Source: Falsiroseomonas sp051860665
GTDB taxonomy: Bacteria; Pseudomonadota; Alphaproteobacteria; Acetobacterales; Acetobacteraceae
Direction: 5' to 3'
NCBI RefSeq assembly: GCF_051860665.1
Contig: NZ_JBHYDM010000020.1
Coordinates: 1 to 64,000 of the forward strand
DNA length: 64,000 nt
Below the pieces are notes generated by a model. That model did no database searches, had not been told where the DNA came from, and worked only from the letters and a program-made list of their open reading frames with translations. Made by a program: the position numbers and the translations under genes. Positions 34,096 through 42,657 of the stretch are shown here, in pieces (within the stretch, counting starts at the first letter, position 1; each line of letters opens with the position of its first letter).

Positions 34096-35315
34096 TCCCG
34101 CCGAAAAGCGCGCTGCTGCTGCCGCAGGCCGGGCCGGGCGGCGCGCTGGCCGGCAATCTGCTCGCCTTCGGCCGGCTGCTGCGCCGCGCCGGTGTCCCGG
34201 TCGGGCCGACCGAAATGCTGGCCGGCGCCGCCGCCCTGACCGCGATCGAGATCGGCGACCGCGCCCAGCTGCACGCCGCGCTGCGCGCCACCATGGTCCA
34301 CCGGCACGAACATTTCTTCCTGTTCGACCAGGCCTTTTCCTTGTTCTGGCGGGACCCCGAGGCGGGCCGGCACGCCGCCACCATGGCGCTGATGGAGGGC
34401 GTCACCGAACCCGCCAAGCCGAAGCCAGCCGACCGCCGCCTGGCGGAAGCGATGCAGGGCGACCGGCCCAAGCCTCCGAAACCGCCGGAGGAGCCGCCCG
34501 AGGATCGCGTCGACATGACCTTCACGGTCAGCGAGCGCGAGCGGCTGCAGTCCATGGACTTCGAGGCCATGTCCGCCGCCGAACTGGCCGCCGCCAAGCG
34601 CGAAATCTCTAGACTTGTCCTGCCGCTCGACGCCCGCCCCACCCGCCGCTTCCGCACCGACACCGGCGGCCCGATGGCCGATATGCGCGCCACAACCCGG
34701 AAAAGCCTGCGCACCGGCGGCGAGATCCTGGACATCGCGCGCCGCCGCCGCGTGGTGCGGCCACCGCCGCTGGTGGCGCTGTGCGACATCTCGGGCTCCA
34801 TGGCCCGCTATGCGCAGATCCTGATCCATTTCCTGCACGCCATCGCCAATGACCGCGACCGCGTGCACACCTTCCTCTTCGGCACCCGGCTGACCAATGT
34901 CACCCGCCAGCTGCGCCACCGGGATGCCGAGGTGGCCTTCGAGGCGGTGGCCAAGGCGGTGCCGGACTGGTCCGGCGGCACCCGCATCGGCGATTCGCTC
35001 GACCTGTTCAACCGCCTCTGGTCACGCCGGGTGCTCGGCCAGGGCGCGGTGGTGCTGCTAATCACCGATGGGCTGGACCGCGAGGGGGCGCGCGGCCTGT
35101 CCGAGGCCACCGACCGCCTGCAGAAAAGCTGCCGCCGGCTGATCTGGCTGAACCCGCTGTTGCGTTACGCCGCCTTCCAGCCCAAATCTCAGGGCATCCG
35201 GGCGATGCTTCCGCATGTGGATGAGTTCCGGCCGGTCCATAATCTGACGAGCCTGCGCGACCTGGTCTCCACCCTGTCCGACCCGCGCGGAGGCCGAATG
35301 AGGAGCGCGGCATGA
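34092..35315 (+). CDS. coxE: VWA domain-containing protein, CoxE-like
   Basis: 407 residues, start overlapping coxD by 4 bp. The C-terminal von Willebrand A domain shows the MIDAS motif DISGS at residues 232-236 and a downstream Asp in LLITDGLDREGARGL. The N-terminal half is helical with an acidic/Pro-rich linker (KPPKPPEEPPED). It is the usual partner of the MoxR ATPase CoxD in maturation of molybdenum hydroxylases. Confidence 0.92.
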   Translation: MIPPKSALLLPQAGPGGALAGNLLAFGRLLRRAGVPVGPTEMLAGAAALTAIEIGDRAQLHAALRATMVHRHEHFFLFDQAFSLFWRDPEAGRHAATMALMEGVTEPAKPKPADRRLAEAMQGDRPKPPKPPEEPPEDRVDMTFTVSERERLQSMDFEAMSAAELAAAKREISRLVLPLDARPTRRFRTDTGGPMADMRATTRKSLRTGGEILDIARRRRVVRPPPLVALCDISGSMARYAQILIHFLHAIANDRDRVHTFLFGTRLTNVTRQLRHRDAEVAFEAVAKAVPDWSGGTRIGDSLDLFNRLWSRRVLGQGAVVLLITDGLDREGARGLSEATDRLQKSCRRLIWLNPLLRYAAFQPKSQGIRAMLPHVDEFRPVHNLTSLRDLVSTLSDPRGGRMRSAA

Positions 35316-35635
35316 GCGCCGATTCCGAAGACATTCTCGCAACCGCCGCCGCCTGGCGCGCGGCGGGCGAAGACGTGGCGATCGCCACGGTGGTGGAGAC
35401 CTGGGGCTCCTCGCCGCGACCGGCGGGCTCTCGCCTGGTGGTCACTGCCTCCGGCCGCATGGAGGGCAGCGTTTCGGGGGGCTGCATCGAGGGGGCCGTG
35501 GCGGATGCCGCAAAGCAGACCATGCAGACCGGGACGCCGCAGCTGCTGGATTTCGGCATTTCGGACGATCGCGCCTGGGAAGTCGGCCTGGCCTGCGGCG
35601 GCAAGCTGAAGGTCTTTGTCGAGAAGGTCGGATGA
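35312..35635 (+). CDS. XdhC/CoxI family protein, N-terminal domain only
   Basis: 107 residues overlapping coxE by 4 bp. It corresponds to the N-terminal XdhC_CoxI domain: VVETWGSSPRPAGSRLVV and GSVSGGCIEGAV. XdhC proteins bind and sulfurate molybdenum cofactor and hand it to the target enzyme. The C-terminal Rossmann domain is carried by the next gene. The split is clean: the gene has its own stop, and the next start overlaps it by 4 bp. Confidence 0.9.
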   Translation: MSADSEDILATAAAWRAAGEDVAIATVVETWGSSPRPAGSRLVVTASGRMEGSVSGGCIEGAVADAAKQTMQTGTPQLLDFGISDDRAWEVGLACGGKLKVFVEKVG

Positions 35636-36324
35636 CGCCCGAGCTTCTCGCCCGGCTGACCGCGGCGCGCGCCGCCAAGCGCCCGGTGGCACTGCTGACC
35701 CGGCTGGACAGCGGCGCGCAGCTGCTCTTCCCCGATGACCAGGTGCCGGAGGCGCTGGCCGCCGAGGCTGCGGCCGCGCTGCGCGCCGACAAGGCCCGCA
35801 ATGTGGAGCAGGACGGAGCCGCCTGGTTCATCCAGCCCCAAAACCCGCCGCTGCGGCTGATCGTGGTGGGCGCGGTGCATATCGCCCAGGCGCTGGTGCC
35901 GATGGCCGCCCGCCTCGGCTATGCCGTGACCGTGGTCGACCCGCGCCGCGCCTTCGCCACCGAGGAACGCCTGGGCGCGGAGGTCGCCATCTCCTCCGAT
36001 TGGCCCGATGAGGCGATGACGGCCCTTGCCCCCGATACCCGCACCGCCGTGGTCACCCTGACGCACGACCCGAAGCTGGACGACCCGGCGCTGGAAGTGG
36101 CGCTGCGCAGCCCGGCCTTCTATATCGGCTGCCTCGGCAGTCGAAGGACGCATGCCAAGCGCCTGGAAAGACTTCGGGAGGCCGGCCTCAGCGAGGCGGA
36201 GCTCGGAAAAATCCACGCGCCGGTCGGCCTTGACATCGGGGCGGTGACGGCGCCCGAGATCGCCGTTTCCATCCTTGCCGAAATCGTCGCCAGCCGGCGC
36301 GGACCGAAACTGGAAAAACAATGA
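35632..36324 (+). CDS. XdhC family protein, C-terminal Rossmann domain
   Basis: 230 residues. The first ~80 residues resemble a partial XdhC_CoxI-like region. The rest is the XdhC_C domain, with the nucleotide-binding LRLIVVGAVHIAQALVPMA, the DPRRAFATEERLGAEV segment and the hallmark YIGCLGSRRTHAKRLERL plus HAPVGLDIGAVTAPEIAVSI. It overlaps its neighbours by 4 bp at both ends. It presumably works as a two-chain XdhC with the preceding product. Confidence 0.9.
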   Translation: MTPELLARLTAARAAKRPVALLTRLDSGAQLLFPDDQVPEALAAEAAAALRADKARNVEQDGAAWFIQPQNPPLRLIVVGAVHIAQALVPMAARLGYAVTVVDPRRAFATEERLGAEVAISSDWPDEAMTALAPDTRTAVVTLTHDPKLDDPALEVALRSPAFYIGCLGSRRTHAKRLERLREAGLSEAELGKIHAPVGLDIGAVTAPEIAVSILAEIVASRRGPKLEKQ

Positions 36325-37982
36325 ACTTCGGCCCCACCCCGCTGGAGGAGGCGCGCGGCGCCATCCTCGCCCATACCGTCCGCCTGACGGGCAAGGTGAT
36401 CAAGAAGGGCACCGTGCTGGACGAGGAGGCGATCGCGGCACTGCGCGAGGCCGGGCGGCGCGACGTGATCACCGCCCGCCTGGAATCCGGCGACGTGCCG
36501 GAGGATGAGGCGGCGGACCGCATTGCCGAGGCGCTGATGGCCCCCCTCATCGCCCGCTCCCGCGCCGCCACCGGCCGGGTGAACCTCTTCGCCGAGAGTC
36601 CGGGCCTCTTCACCCTCGATGCCGCGCTGATCGAGCGGATCAATGCGGTGGATGAGAGCATCACCATCGCCACCCTGCCGAACCACAGCGTGGTCGATAC
36701 GCGGGAGATGCTGGCCACCATCAAGATCATCCCCTTCGCCGTGCCCGGACGGGTGCTGGCGGTGGTGGAGGCGATCGCGCGCGGCCGCAGGCCGGGCCAG
36801 GCGCAGGCGCTGACGGTGCAGCCCTTCCAGTCGCTCAGCGTCGGCCTGGTGCTGACGGAACTGCCGGGCATCAAGGAAAGCGTCATGGAAGGCGCGGTGG
36901 AGGCGACCGAGACGCGCATCCGCGCCCTGCTCGGCACGCTGCTGCCGGTGGAACGCGTGCGGCATGAGGAAGGCCCGGTGGCAGAGGCGCTGACCCGGCT
37001 GAAGCGGGCCGGCGCCGAGTTGCTGCTGATCGCCGGCGCCTCCGCCGTGGTGGACCGGCGCGATATCGGGCCCAGCGCCATCGTGCGGGCCGGCGGCGTG
37101 ATCGAGCATTTCGGCATGCCGGTGGATCCGGGCAACCTGATCTGCCTCGGGCGCGTCGGCGATGTGCCGGCGCTCGTGCTGCCCGGCTGCGCCCGCAGCC
37201 CGAAGCTGAACGGCTTCGACTGGATCCTCGCCCGCATCTTCGCCGGAAGGAAGGTCACGGCGCGGGACGTGATGGGCATGGGCGTCGGCGGGCTGCTGAA
37301 GGAGATCGAGCAGCGCCCCCTGCCCCGCGCCGAGGCGCCGCGCACCCCGCCCTCCACCAATGCCCCGCGCCGGGCGCGGACGGTCTGCGCCCTGGTGCTG
37401 GCCGCTGGCCGGTCCCGCCGCATGGCACCGCTGAACAAGCTGCTGGTGCCGGATGCCAAGGGCGTGCCGATGATTCTGCGGGTCGTCGACAATGTCCTGG
37501 CCTCCCACGCCGCGCCGGTCATCGTCGTGACGGGGCATGAGCGGGAGCGGATCGAGGAGGCGCTGGCGGGCCGGCCGGTGCTCTTCGCCCATGCGGACAA
37601 CTATGCCGATGGGCTCTCCGCCTCGCTCAAGGCCGGTCTCGCCGCGGTGCCGGCGGAGGCGGAGGGCATCATGGTGTGTCTCGGCGACATGCCGCTGGTC
37701 ACCGCGCCGATGCTGGACCGGCTGCTGACCGCCTTCGACCCGGAGGAGGGCCGCGCCATCGTGCAGCCGACCTTCCGAGGCAAGCAGGGCAATCCGATGC
37801 TCTGGTCGCGCGAATTCCTGGGCGAGATGCTGGCCATCACTGGCGATATCGGCGCCCGCCACCTGGCCGCCAAGCATGCCGACCGCATGGTGGCGGTGGA
37901 GATGGCGAGCGACGCGGTGCTGCGCGACTTCGACACGACGGAAAGCCTGAAGGGCCTGCCGGAATTCGCGGCGAAGCGCTGA
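36321..37982 (+). CDS. Molybdopterin-binding/MocA-like cytidylyltransferase fusion
   Basis: 553 residues. Residues 1-340 form a molybdopterin-binding domain (VRLTGKVIKKGTVLDEEAI, GASAVVDRRDIGPSAIV, RSPKLNGFDWILARIF). Residues about 355-553 form a nucleotidyltransferase (ALVLAAGRSRRMAPLNKLL, VCLGDMPLVT, KQGNPMLW). It would turn molybdopterin into the cytosine dinucleotide form used by CO dehydrogenase and xanthine-oxidase-type enzymes. This matches the co-transcribed cox accessory genes. It is the last gene of the chain. Confidence 0.9.
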   Translation: MNFGPTPLEEARGAILAHTVRLTGKVIKKGTVLDEEAIAALREAGRRDVITARLESGDVPEDEAADRIAEALMAPLIARSRAATGRVNLFAESPGLFTLDAALIERINAVDESITIATLPNHSVVDTREMLATIKIIPFAVPGRVLAVVEAIARGRRPGQAQALTVQPFQSLSVGLVLTELPGIKESVMEGAVEATETRIRALLGTLLPVERVRHEEGPVAEALTRLKRAGAELLLIAGASAVVDRRDIGPSAIVRAGGVIEHFGMPVDPGNLICLGRVGDVPALVLPGCARSPKLNGFDWILARIFAGRKVTARDVMGMGVGGLLKEIEQRPLPRAEAPRTPPSTNAPRRARTVCALVLAAGRSRRMAPLNKLLVPDAKGVPMILRVVDNVLASHAAPVIVVTGHERERIEEALAGRPVLFAHADNYADGLSASLKAGLAAVPAEAEGIMVCLGDMPLVTAPMLDRLLTAFDPEEGRAIVQPTFRGKQGNPMLWSREFLGEMLAITGDIGARHLAAKHADRMVAVEMASDAVLRDFDTTESLKGLPEFAAKR

Positions 37983-38006
37983 GCGTTTGCCGGAGGCCGC
38001 GCGGGC

Positions 38007-38888
38007 TCAGCCCCAGGGCATCTCGCCGGTGGCGACCCGGGCGCCGATGTCGATCGCCACTTCCATGCCGAGGCCGAGGAAGCGCGCTTTCATCGCCGCG
38101 TTCAGCGCCGCGCCATTGGCGGCTTTCGCCAGCTCCTCCTCGAAGGCCGTGAGATAGGCCAGCGTATGCGCCACGGCCGAGACGTCCATGGCCGCCGCCG
38201 GCGTCATGTGGCCGGGCACGACGACGGCGGGGCCGCGCGCGGCGATCCGCTCCAGGTTCGCCCGCCAGGCGGCGCGCAGGGCCGGCGTCTGGGTATCGGC
38301 GGTCCAGACATGCACGCCGGCGAAGACCAGCACGCCGCCGACCACCGCCCGCAGCTCCGGCACCCAGAGATAGCGGCGGTTCCCCATGCCCTCGGCGGCG
38401 ACGATCTCGATCGCCGCACCATCCACCTGCAGCGCGCGGCCTGTGAAGGGCGCCGGGATCACCACATCCGCCAGGCTGGCCGGGCCGTTCTCGCGCAGCT
38501 GCGGGCCCCAGGTGGCCAGCTTCTTCTCCACATTGCCCTGGATCGCCGCGATGGTCTCGGGCGCCGCCAGGATGCGGGCCTCCGGGAAGGCGTCCCGCAG
38601 CGGGCGCAGGCCGAAATAGTAGTCGGGGTCGCTCTGGCTGACATAGATGGTGGTCAGGCGGCGGCCGCTGGCGCGCACCGCCTCGACCATCGCGCGGCCA
38701 TCGGACAGGGTGAAGCCGCCATCCACCAGCACGGCCTCCGTCGCGCCGGAGATCAGCACGGGGGCGCGGAAGAAGCCGGTCGGGCCGGCCGGCAGGGCGC
38801 GGAGCGTCAGGCCGGCGGCGCGGGCGGGCATGGCCGCGGCGGCAGGGGCGGCGAGGGAAGCGGTCATCAGCCGTCTACGGGTGGTCAT
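38007..38888 (-). CDS. MBL-fold hydrolase with altered metal motif
   Basis: 293 residues from ATG 38888. The signal peptide contains TTRRRLMTASLAAPAAAAMPARA (Tat-like). The metallo-beta-lactamase fold is recognisable (LVDGGFTLSDGRA, VVPGHMTPA), but the canonical THxHxDH reads SQSDPDY (residues 84-90): all three histidines are replaced and only the Asp is kept. It may bind metal differently or be non-hydrolytic. It starts 26 bp after the DsbA-family gene and is probably co-transcribed with it under the divergent LysR regulator. Confidence 0.82.
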   Translation of the reverse strand: MTTRRRLMTASLAAPAAAAMPARAAGLTLRALPAGPTGFFRAPVLISGATEAVLVDGGFTLSDGRAMVEAVRASGRRLTTIYVSQSDPDYYFGLRPLRDAFPEARILAAPETIAAIQGNVEKKLATWGPQLRENGPASLADVVIPAPFTGRALQVDGAAIEIVAAEGMGNRRYLWVPELRAVVGGVLVFAGVHVWTADTQTPALRAAWRANLERIAARGPAVVVPGHMTPAAAMDVSAVAHTLAYLTAFEEELAKAANGAALNAAMKARFLGLGMEVAIDIGARVATGEMPWG

Positions 38889-38914
38889 CGGGGGGGTCTC
38901 CTCTCGGGTGGCGG

Positions 38915-39559
38915 TCAGGTGGCGGCAAGGCTGGCGAGCAGGGCATCCGCCCCGCCGAACAGCAGGCTCGCGGGCATCAGGCGGCGGTGGGCGCCACGGC
39001 CGACGACCAGCGCCGGCACGCCCTGCGCGCCCATCGCCTGCATCAGCGCCTGGCTTCCGGCGGTACGGCGGCGCATCGCATCCAGCAGCGCCGCATCCGG
39101 CGCGGCCAGGCGGGCGGCCGCTTCCGGCAGGTCCAGCGCGGCCAGCAGGCGGGTGAGGACCGAAACATCGGTGATATCGGCGGCGTCCACATAGCGCGCC
39201 TGCTGGATCGCCTTCAGCGCGGCGTGCTCCTGCCCCGGCGCCGTCTCGGCCACCGCGACCAGGGCCAAGGTCGCCGGGCCGGAATCGAAGCGGCGCGTGG
39301 CATCGCCCAGCACCTGGCGGCGATAGGCCTCGCTGAAGGTCTGGCCGGTCAGGCGGGCGATGCGCTGGTCGTTGGACCAGGCATGGGCCGCCATGCCCGC
39401 ATCCATCGGCCGCGCGCCGGGGCCCGAGAAGAGCCCGGTCGGCGCCAGCTCCAGCGCCACGCCCGGCAGCGCGGCCAGCCGGTCCAGCACCGGGCTCGCG
39501 CCGTAGCACCAGCCGCAGAGCGGATCGAAAAGATAGGTGATGGGGGGTGAGGCGGTCAT
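38915..39559 (-). CDS. DsbA family oxidoreductase
   Basis: 214 residues from ATG 39559. The thioredoxin-like active site FDPLCGWCYG (CGWC) is near residue 14. QGVPALVVGRG holds the cis-Pro loop in the C-terminal part. The proximity of the CxxC to the N-terminus, without a signal peptide, fits the cytoplasmic DsbA/FrnE-like group rather than periplasmic DsbA. It is divergent from lysR and upstream of the MBL gene. Confidence 0.88.
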   Translation of the reverse strand: MTASPPITYLFDPLCGWCYGASPVLDRLAALPGVALELAPTGLFSGPGARPMDAGMAAHAWSNDQRIARLTGQTFSEAYRRQVLGDATRRFDSGPATLALVAVAETAPGQEHAALKAIQQARYVDAADITDVSVLTRLLAALDLPEAAARLAAPDAALLDAMRRRTAGSQALMQAMGAQGVPALVVGRGAHRRLMPASLLFGGADALLASLAAT

Positions 39560-39677
39560 GTCGGATCTCCTGCCCGCTCCAGATGCCATCCGGGCACTGG
39601 CGCGATAAGACCGACACATCGGACACACTGTATGGTTATGGTTGACAGTCAGGCGGCAGCCCGGCCTGCTGCCGCGC
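39560..39677. promoter_or_regulatory. Divergent promoter region dsbA-type gene/lysR
   Basis: 118 bp between divergent starts. It contains the palindrome CCGA-CACA-TCGG (39611-39622) and an AT-richer run ACTGTATGGTTATGGTTGACAG. Such sites are typical of LysR binding, so this region is the likely operator for lysR and for the dsbA-MBL operon. Confidence 0.5.
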
Positions 39678-40577
39678 ATGAACCTGAACCGCCTCGCCTA
39701 TTTCGCCGCCGTCGTGGACACCGGCTCCTTCACCCGCGCCGCGGCGCGGCTGGGCATCACCAAGGCGGTGGTCAGCCAGCAGGTCCAGCAGCTGGAGCGG
39801 GAGACCGGCACCACCCTGCTGGTCCGCACCACCCGCCGGGTGAACCCGACCGAGGCCGGCCGCCTGTTCCATGCCCGCTGCACCCTGCTGCTGCGGGAGG
39901 CCGAGGATGCCTATGACGAGCTGGCCCAGGCGGTGGCGGAGCCCAGCGGCACGCTGCGGGTGACGGCGCCGAACGACTATGGCGTGGCGCGGCTGGTGCC
40001 GGTGGTCACCGATTATCTGGCACGCCACCCCGCCATGCGGGTGGAGCTGACGCTGGGCGATGCGACCGTGGACCTGGTCTCCGGCGCGCTGGACCTCGCC
40101 ATCCGCGTTGGCTGGCTGAGCGATTCCAGCCTGCAGGCGCGGCGGATCGGCGGCTTCCGGCAGCTTCTGGTGGCCAGCCCCGCCCTCGCCGAGGGTATCG
40201 CCGCGCTGCAGGCACCGGAGGACCTGGCCCGGCTGCCCTTCATCGCCCATGCCGGGCTGCGCGAGCCGCTGGCCTGGCACTTCGCGCGTGGCGCGCTGGA
40301 ACGCCGGACGGTGCGGCTCGAGGCCGCGCTGGCGATCGATACCACGCCGGGCGTGCTGGCGGCGGTGCAGGCCGGGGCGGGGCTGGCGGTGCTGCCGGAC
40401 TTCCTGGTGGCTGCGCCACTGGCCGCCGGGCAGCTGCTGCAGGCCCTGCCGGAGTGGGAGCTGCCCTCGGGCGGCATCCACGCCGTGCTGCCGGCGGCCC
40501 GCTTCCGGCCCGCCAAGGTCACCAGCTTCCTGGCCCTGCTGGTGGAGGCCGAGCGGCGGGCCGCGGCAGCAGGCTGA
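39678..40577 (+). CDS. LysR family transcriptional regulator
   Basis: 299 residues from ATG 39678. The N-terminal winged helix-turn-helix (NRLAYFAAVVDTGSFTRAAARLGITKAVVSQQVQQLERETG) is followed by the PBP-like effector domain (LRVTAPNDYGVARLVPVVTDYL). It is divergent from the DsbA-family/MBL pair and probably regulates it. It converges with the hydrolase gene at 40580, whose stop codon is 2 bp away. The two stops lie within GGCTGA-GT-TCAGCC. Confidence 0.94.
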   Translation: MNLNRLAYFAAVVDTGSFTRAAARLGITKAVVSQQVQQLERETGTTLLVRTTRRVNPTEAGRLFHARCTLLLREAEDAYDELAQAVAEPSGTLRVTAPNDYGVARLVPVVTDYLARHPAMRVELTLGDATVDLVSGALDLAIRVGWLSDSSLQARRIGGFRQLLVASPALAEGIAALQAPEDLARLPFIAHAGLREPLAWHFARGALERRTVRLEAALAIDTTPGVLAAVQAGAGLAVLPDFLVAAPLAAGQLLQALPEWELPSGGIHAVLPAARFRPAKVTSFLALLVEAERRAAAAG

Positions 40578-40579
40578 GT

Positions 40580-41380
40580 TCAGCCCTTCGCGAAGCCCAC
40601 AAGCTCTGCTGCCAGCCAGTCCGGATCGCTGACGATCAGGCCATGGGGCGCGCCCGGCCGCACCAGCAGCCGCGCGCCGGGCACCAGCGCGGCCGTGGCC
40701 CGGCCGGTCAGCTCGATCGGGCAGGTCGCATCGGCATCGCCCTGGATCACCACCACCGGCAGGTCCAAAGCGCGCAGCTCGGCCCGGAAATCGGTCTCCG
40801 CCAGGCTTCGGTGAAAACCCAGCAGGAAGGGCAGGCTGGCCTGGCGGGCGAGGCCGCAGATCCAGTCCAGCATGGCCTGGCTGGGCCCCGGTCCGCCGAA
40901 GGCGCGGGCATTGCGCGAAAGCCAGTCCGGAAAGTCCCGCCGCAGCTCCGCGCGCAGGGCCTCCAGCGCCGCCTCCGGAATGCCCGCCGGGTTGTCCGGG
41001 CGCTGCACCAGCAGCGGCGTGGTCGGGCCGATCAGCGCCAGCCGCGCCACCCGGTCCCGCCCATGCCGGGTCAGGGTGCGCACCGCCTCCCCGGCCGCGC
41101 CGGACATGGCGACCAGCGTAACATCCCGCAGATCGAGCGCCGCCAGGACATCGGCGAGGTCGTCGGCGAGGGTGTCGTAGTCCCAGCCACGCCCGGGGTC
41201 CTCGGAGCGGCCATGGCCGCGCCGGTCATAGGCCACGGCGCGCAGCCCGGCCGCCGCCATGGCCTGCATGGCCTGGTGCCAGCTGTCGCTGGGCAGGGAC
41301 CAGCTGGCGAGGAAGACCACCGGCGCGCCCTGCCCGGCCTCGCGATGGAACAGGCCGACGCCATCCCGCGTGCGGATCAT
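40580..41380 (-). CDS. Alpha/beta hydrolase, chloroperoxidase-like
   Basis: 266 residues from ATG 41380. The nucleophile elbow reads AMSGAAGE (chloroperoxidase-type GFSxGGGE with Gly-to-Ala changes), with acid Asp in QGDADATCP and His in GAPHGLIV. The oxyanion segment is FLASWSLPSDSW. Cytoplasmic esterase/perhydrolase activity is likely. It overlaps the preceding small membrane gene by 4 bp (ATGA), so the two are translationally coupled, and both are divergent from the HTH gene at 41872. Confidence 0.85.
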   Translation of the reverse strand: MIRTRDGVGLFHREAGQGAPVVFLASWSLPSDSWHQAMQAMAAAGLRAVAYDRRGHGRSEDPGRGWDYDTLADDLADVLAALDLRDVTLVAMSGAAGEAVRTLTRHGRDRVARLALIGPTTPLLVQRPDNPAGIPEAALEALRAELRRDFPDWLSRNARAFGGPGPSQAMLDWICGLARQASLPFLLGFHRSLAETDFRAELRALDLPVVVIQGDADATCPIELTGRATAALVPGARLLVRPGAPHGLIVSDPDWLAAELVGFAKG

Positions 41381-41760
41381 GCCGGCACCTGCCGCGCCGG
41401 CAGTGCCAGGACCTGCAACAGGGTGAAAGCCGCGGCCACCGCCGCCTGGGCCAGCACGAAGGCCTGCCCGAGGGGGCTGGGCGCCAGGCCGAAGGCGCCG
41501 ATGGCCAGGCCAAGGCTTTCCAGCACCCAGAGCGTATTCAGCGCGATGATGGCCAGCACCGCGCCCCGCCGCGGCGCGGCGGCAAGGCCGAGCAGCGCCA
41601 CGAGGCCGGCCCAGGGTATCAGGAAAAGCCCGGCGCCGCGCAGCAGCGGCTCGGGCAGGTTCAGCGGCGCGGCCAGCCATCCGGCGCCGAGCGCCAGCAG
41701 CAGGCCGGAGCCGGCGCAGGCCGCAGCATCGCCCAGCAGCGCCAGTTTCAGCATCCTCAT
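41377..41760 (-). CDS. Small four-helix membrane protein
   Basis: 127 residues from ATG 41760 (a second ATG is 2 codons on). Four hydrophobic segments are seen (about 10-30, 42-62, 66-82, 98-118), including GAGLFLIPWAGLVALLGLAA and AVLAIIALNTLWVLES. I do not recognise a named family. Its 3' end overlaps the hydrolase start, suggesting a shared function, and it is divergent from the MmyB-type regulator. Confidence 0.75.
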   Translation of the reverse strand: MRMLKLALLGDAAACAGSGLLLALGAGWLAAPLNLPEPLLRGAGLFLIPWAGLVALLGLAAAPRRGAVLAIIALNTLWVLESLGLAIGAFGLAPSPLGQAFVLAQAAVAAAFTLLQVLALPARQVPA

Positions 41761-41871
41761 CGGGTCTCTCCTTCGGCTTCCGAGACCCGCACCCAAGACC
41801 CGCCCGCCGCCGCCGCGCGATAACCTCGGAGGTCATGGGAAGCCCGCCACGGACGCGCCTAGGATGGCCGC
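41761..41871. promoter_or_regulatory. Divergent operator region with two palindromes
   Basis: CGGGTCTC (41761-41768) pairs with GAGACCCG (41782-41789). A perfect ACCTC-G-GAGGT palindrome lies at 41823-41833, 39 bp before the HTH gene. The second is the kind of short symmetric site bound by Xre/MmyB regulators. The region likely controls both the regulator and the membrane-protein/hydrolase pair. Confidence 0.6.
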
Positions 41872-42654
41872 ATGTCCGCGCCCTATCCCCCCATCGGCAG
41901 CCTGCTCCGCGACTGGCGCCAGCGCCGCCGCCGCAGCCAGCTCGACCTCGCGCTCGATGCCGAGATCTCGACCCGGCACCTGAGCTACCTGGAATCCGGC
42001 CGCGCCCGGCCGAGCCGGGAGATGGTGCTGCGCCTCGCCGCCCAGCTCGATGTGCCGCTGCGCGCCCGCAATACGCTGCTGCTGGCCGCAGGCTTCGCCC
42101 CCGCCTATCGCGAGGAGGCGGCGATGGATGGGGTGCGGGCGGCGGTGCAGCTGATCCTGGACGCCCAGGCGCCGAACCCGGCGCTCGCGGTGGACCGGCA
42201 CTGGCGGCTGGTGGCGGCGAATGCGGTGGTGCCCAGGCTGCTGGAGGGCCTTGCGGAGCCCGCGCTGCTGGCGCCGCCCGTCAATGTGCTGCGCCTGAGC
42301 CTGGCCCCCGGTGGCCTCGCCCCCCGCATCGGCAATCTGGCCGAATGGCGCGCCCATGTGCTGGAGCGGCTGCACCGGCAGGTGGAGGCCAGCGGCGATG
42401 CCACCCTCGCCGATCTGCTGGCGGAACTGCGCGCCCTGCCCGCCCCGCCGCAGGCCGCGCCGAGCACGCCGGCGCTGCCACCGGGCGGCCTCGCCGTGCC
42501 CCTGCTGCTGGACAGCCCGGCCGGGCCCTTGGCGCTGCTTTCCACCACCACCGTCTTCGGCACGCCGGTGGAGGTGACGCTCTCCGAAGTCGCGATCGAG
42601 GCCTTCTACCCGGCGGACCCGCAGACGGCGGAACGCCTGCGCCGCCTGGCCTGA
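41872..42654 (+). CDS. Xre/MmyB-type helix-turn-helix regulator
   Basis: 260 residues. The N-terminal Xre HTH (LLRDWRQRRRRSQLDLALDAEISTRHLSYLESGRARPSREMVLRL) is near residues 7-55. The C-terminal MmyB-like ligand-binding domain (PALAVDRHWRLVAANAVVPRLLEGL) resembles PAS-fold sensors that may bind fatty acids or metals. It is divergent from the membrane-protein/hydrolase pair and probably represses it and itself. Confidence 0.9.
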   Translation: MSAPYPPIGSLLRDWRQRRRRSQLDLALDAEISTRHLSYLESGRARPSREMVLRLAAQLDVPLRARNTLLLAAGFAPAYREEAAMDGVRAAVQLILDAQAPNPALAVDRHWRLVAANAVVPRLLEGLAEPALLAPPVNVLRLSLAPGGLAPRIGNLAEWRAHVLERLHRQVEASGDATLADLLAELRALPAPPQAAPSTPALPPGGLAVPLLLDSPAGPLALLSTTTVFGTPVEVTLSEVAIEAFYPADPQTAERLRRLA

Positions 42655-42657
42655 CCG

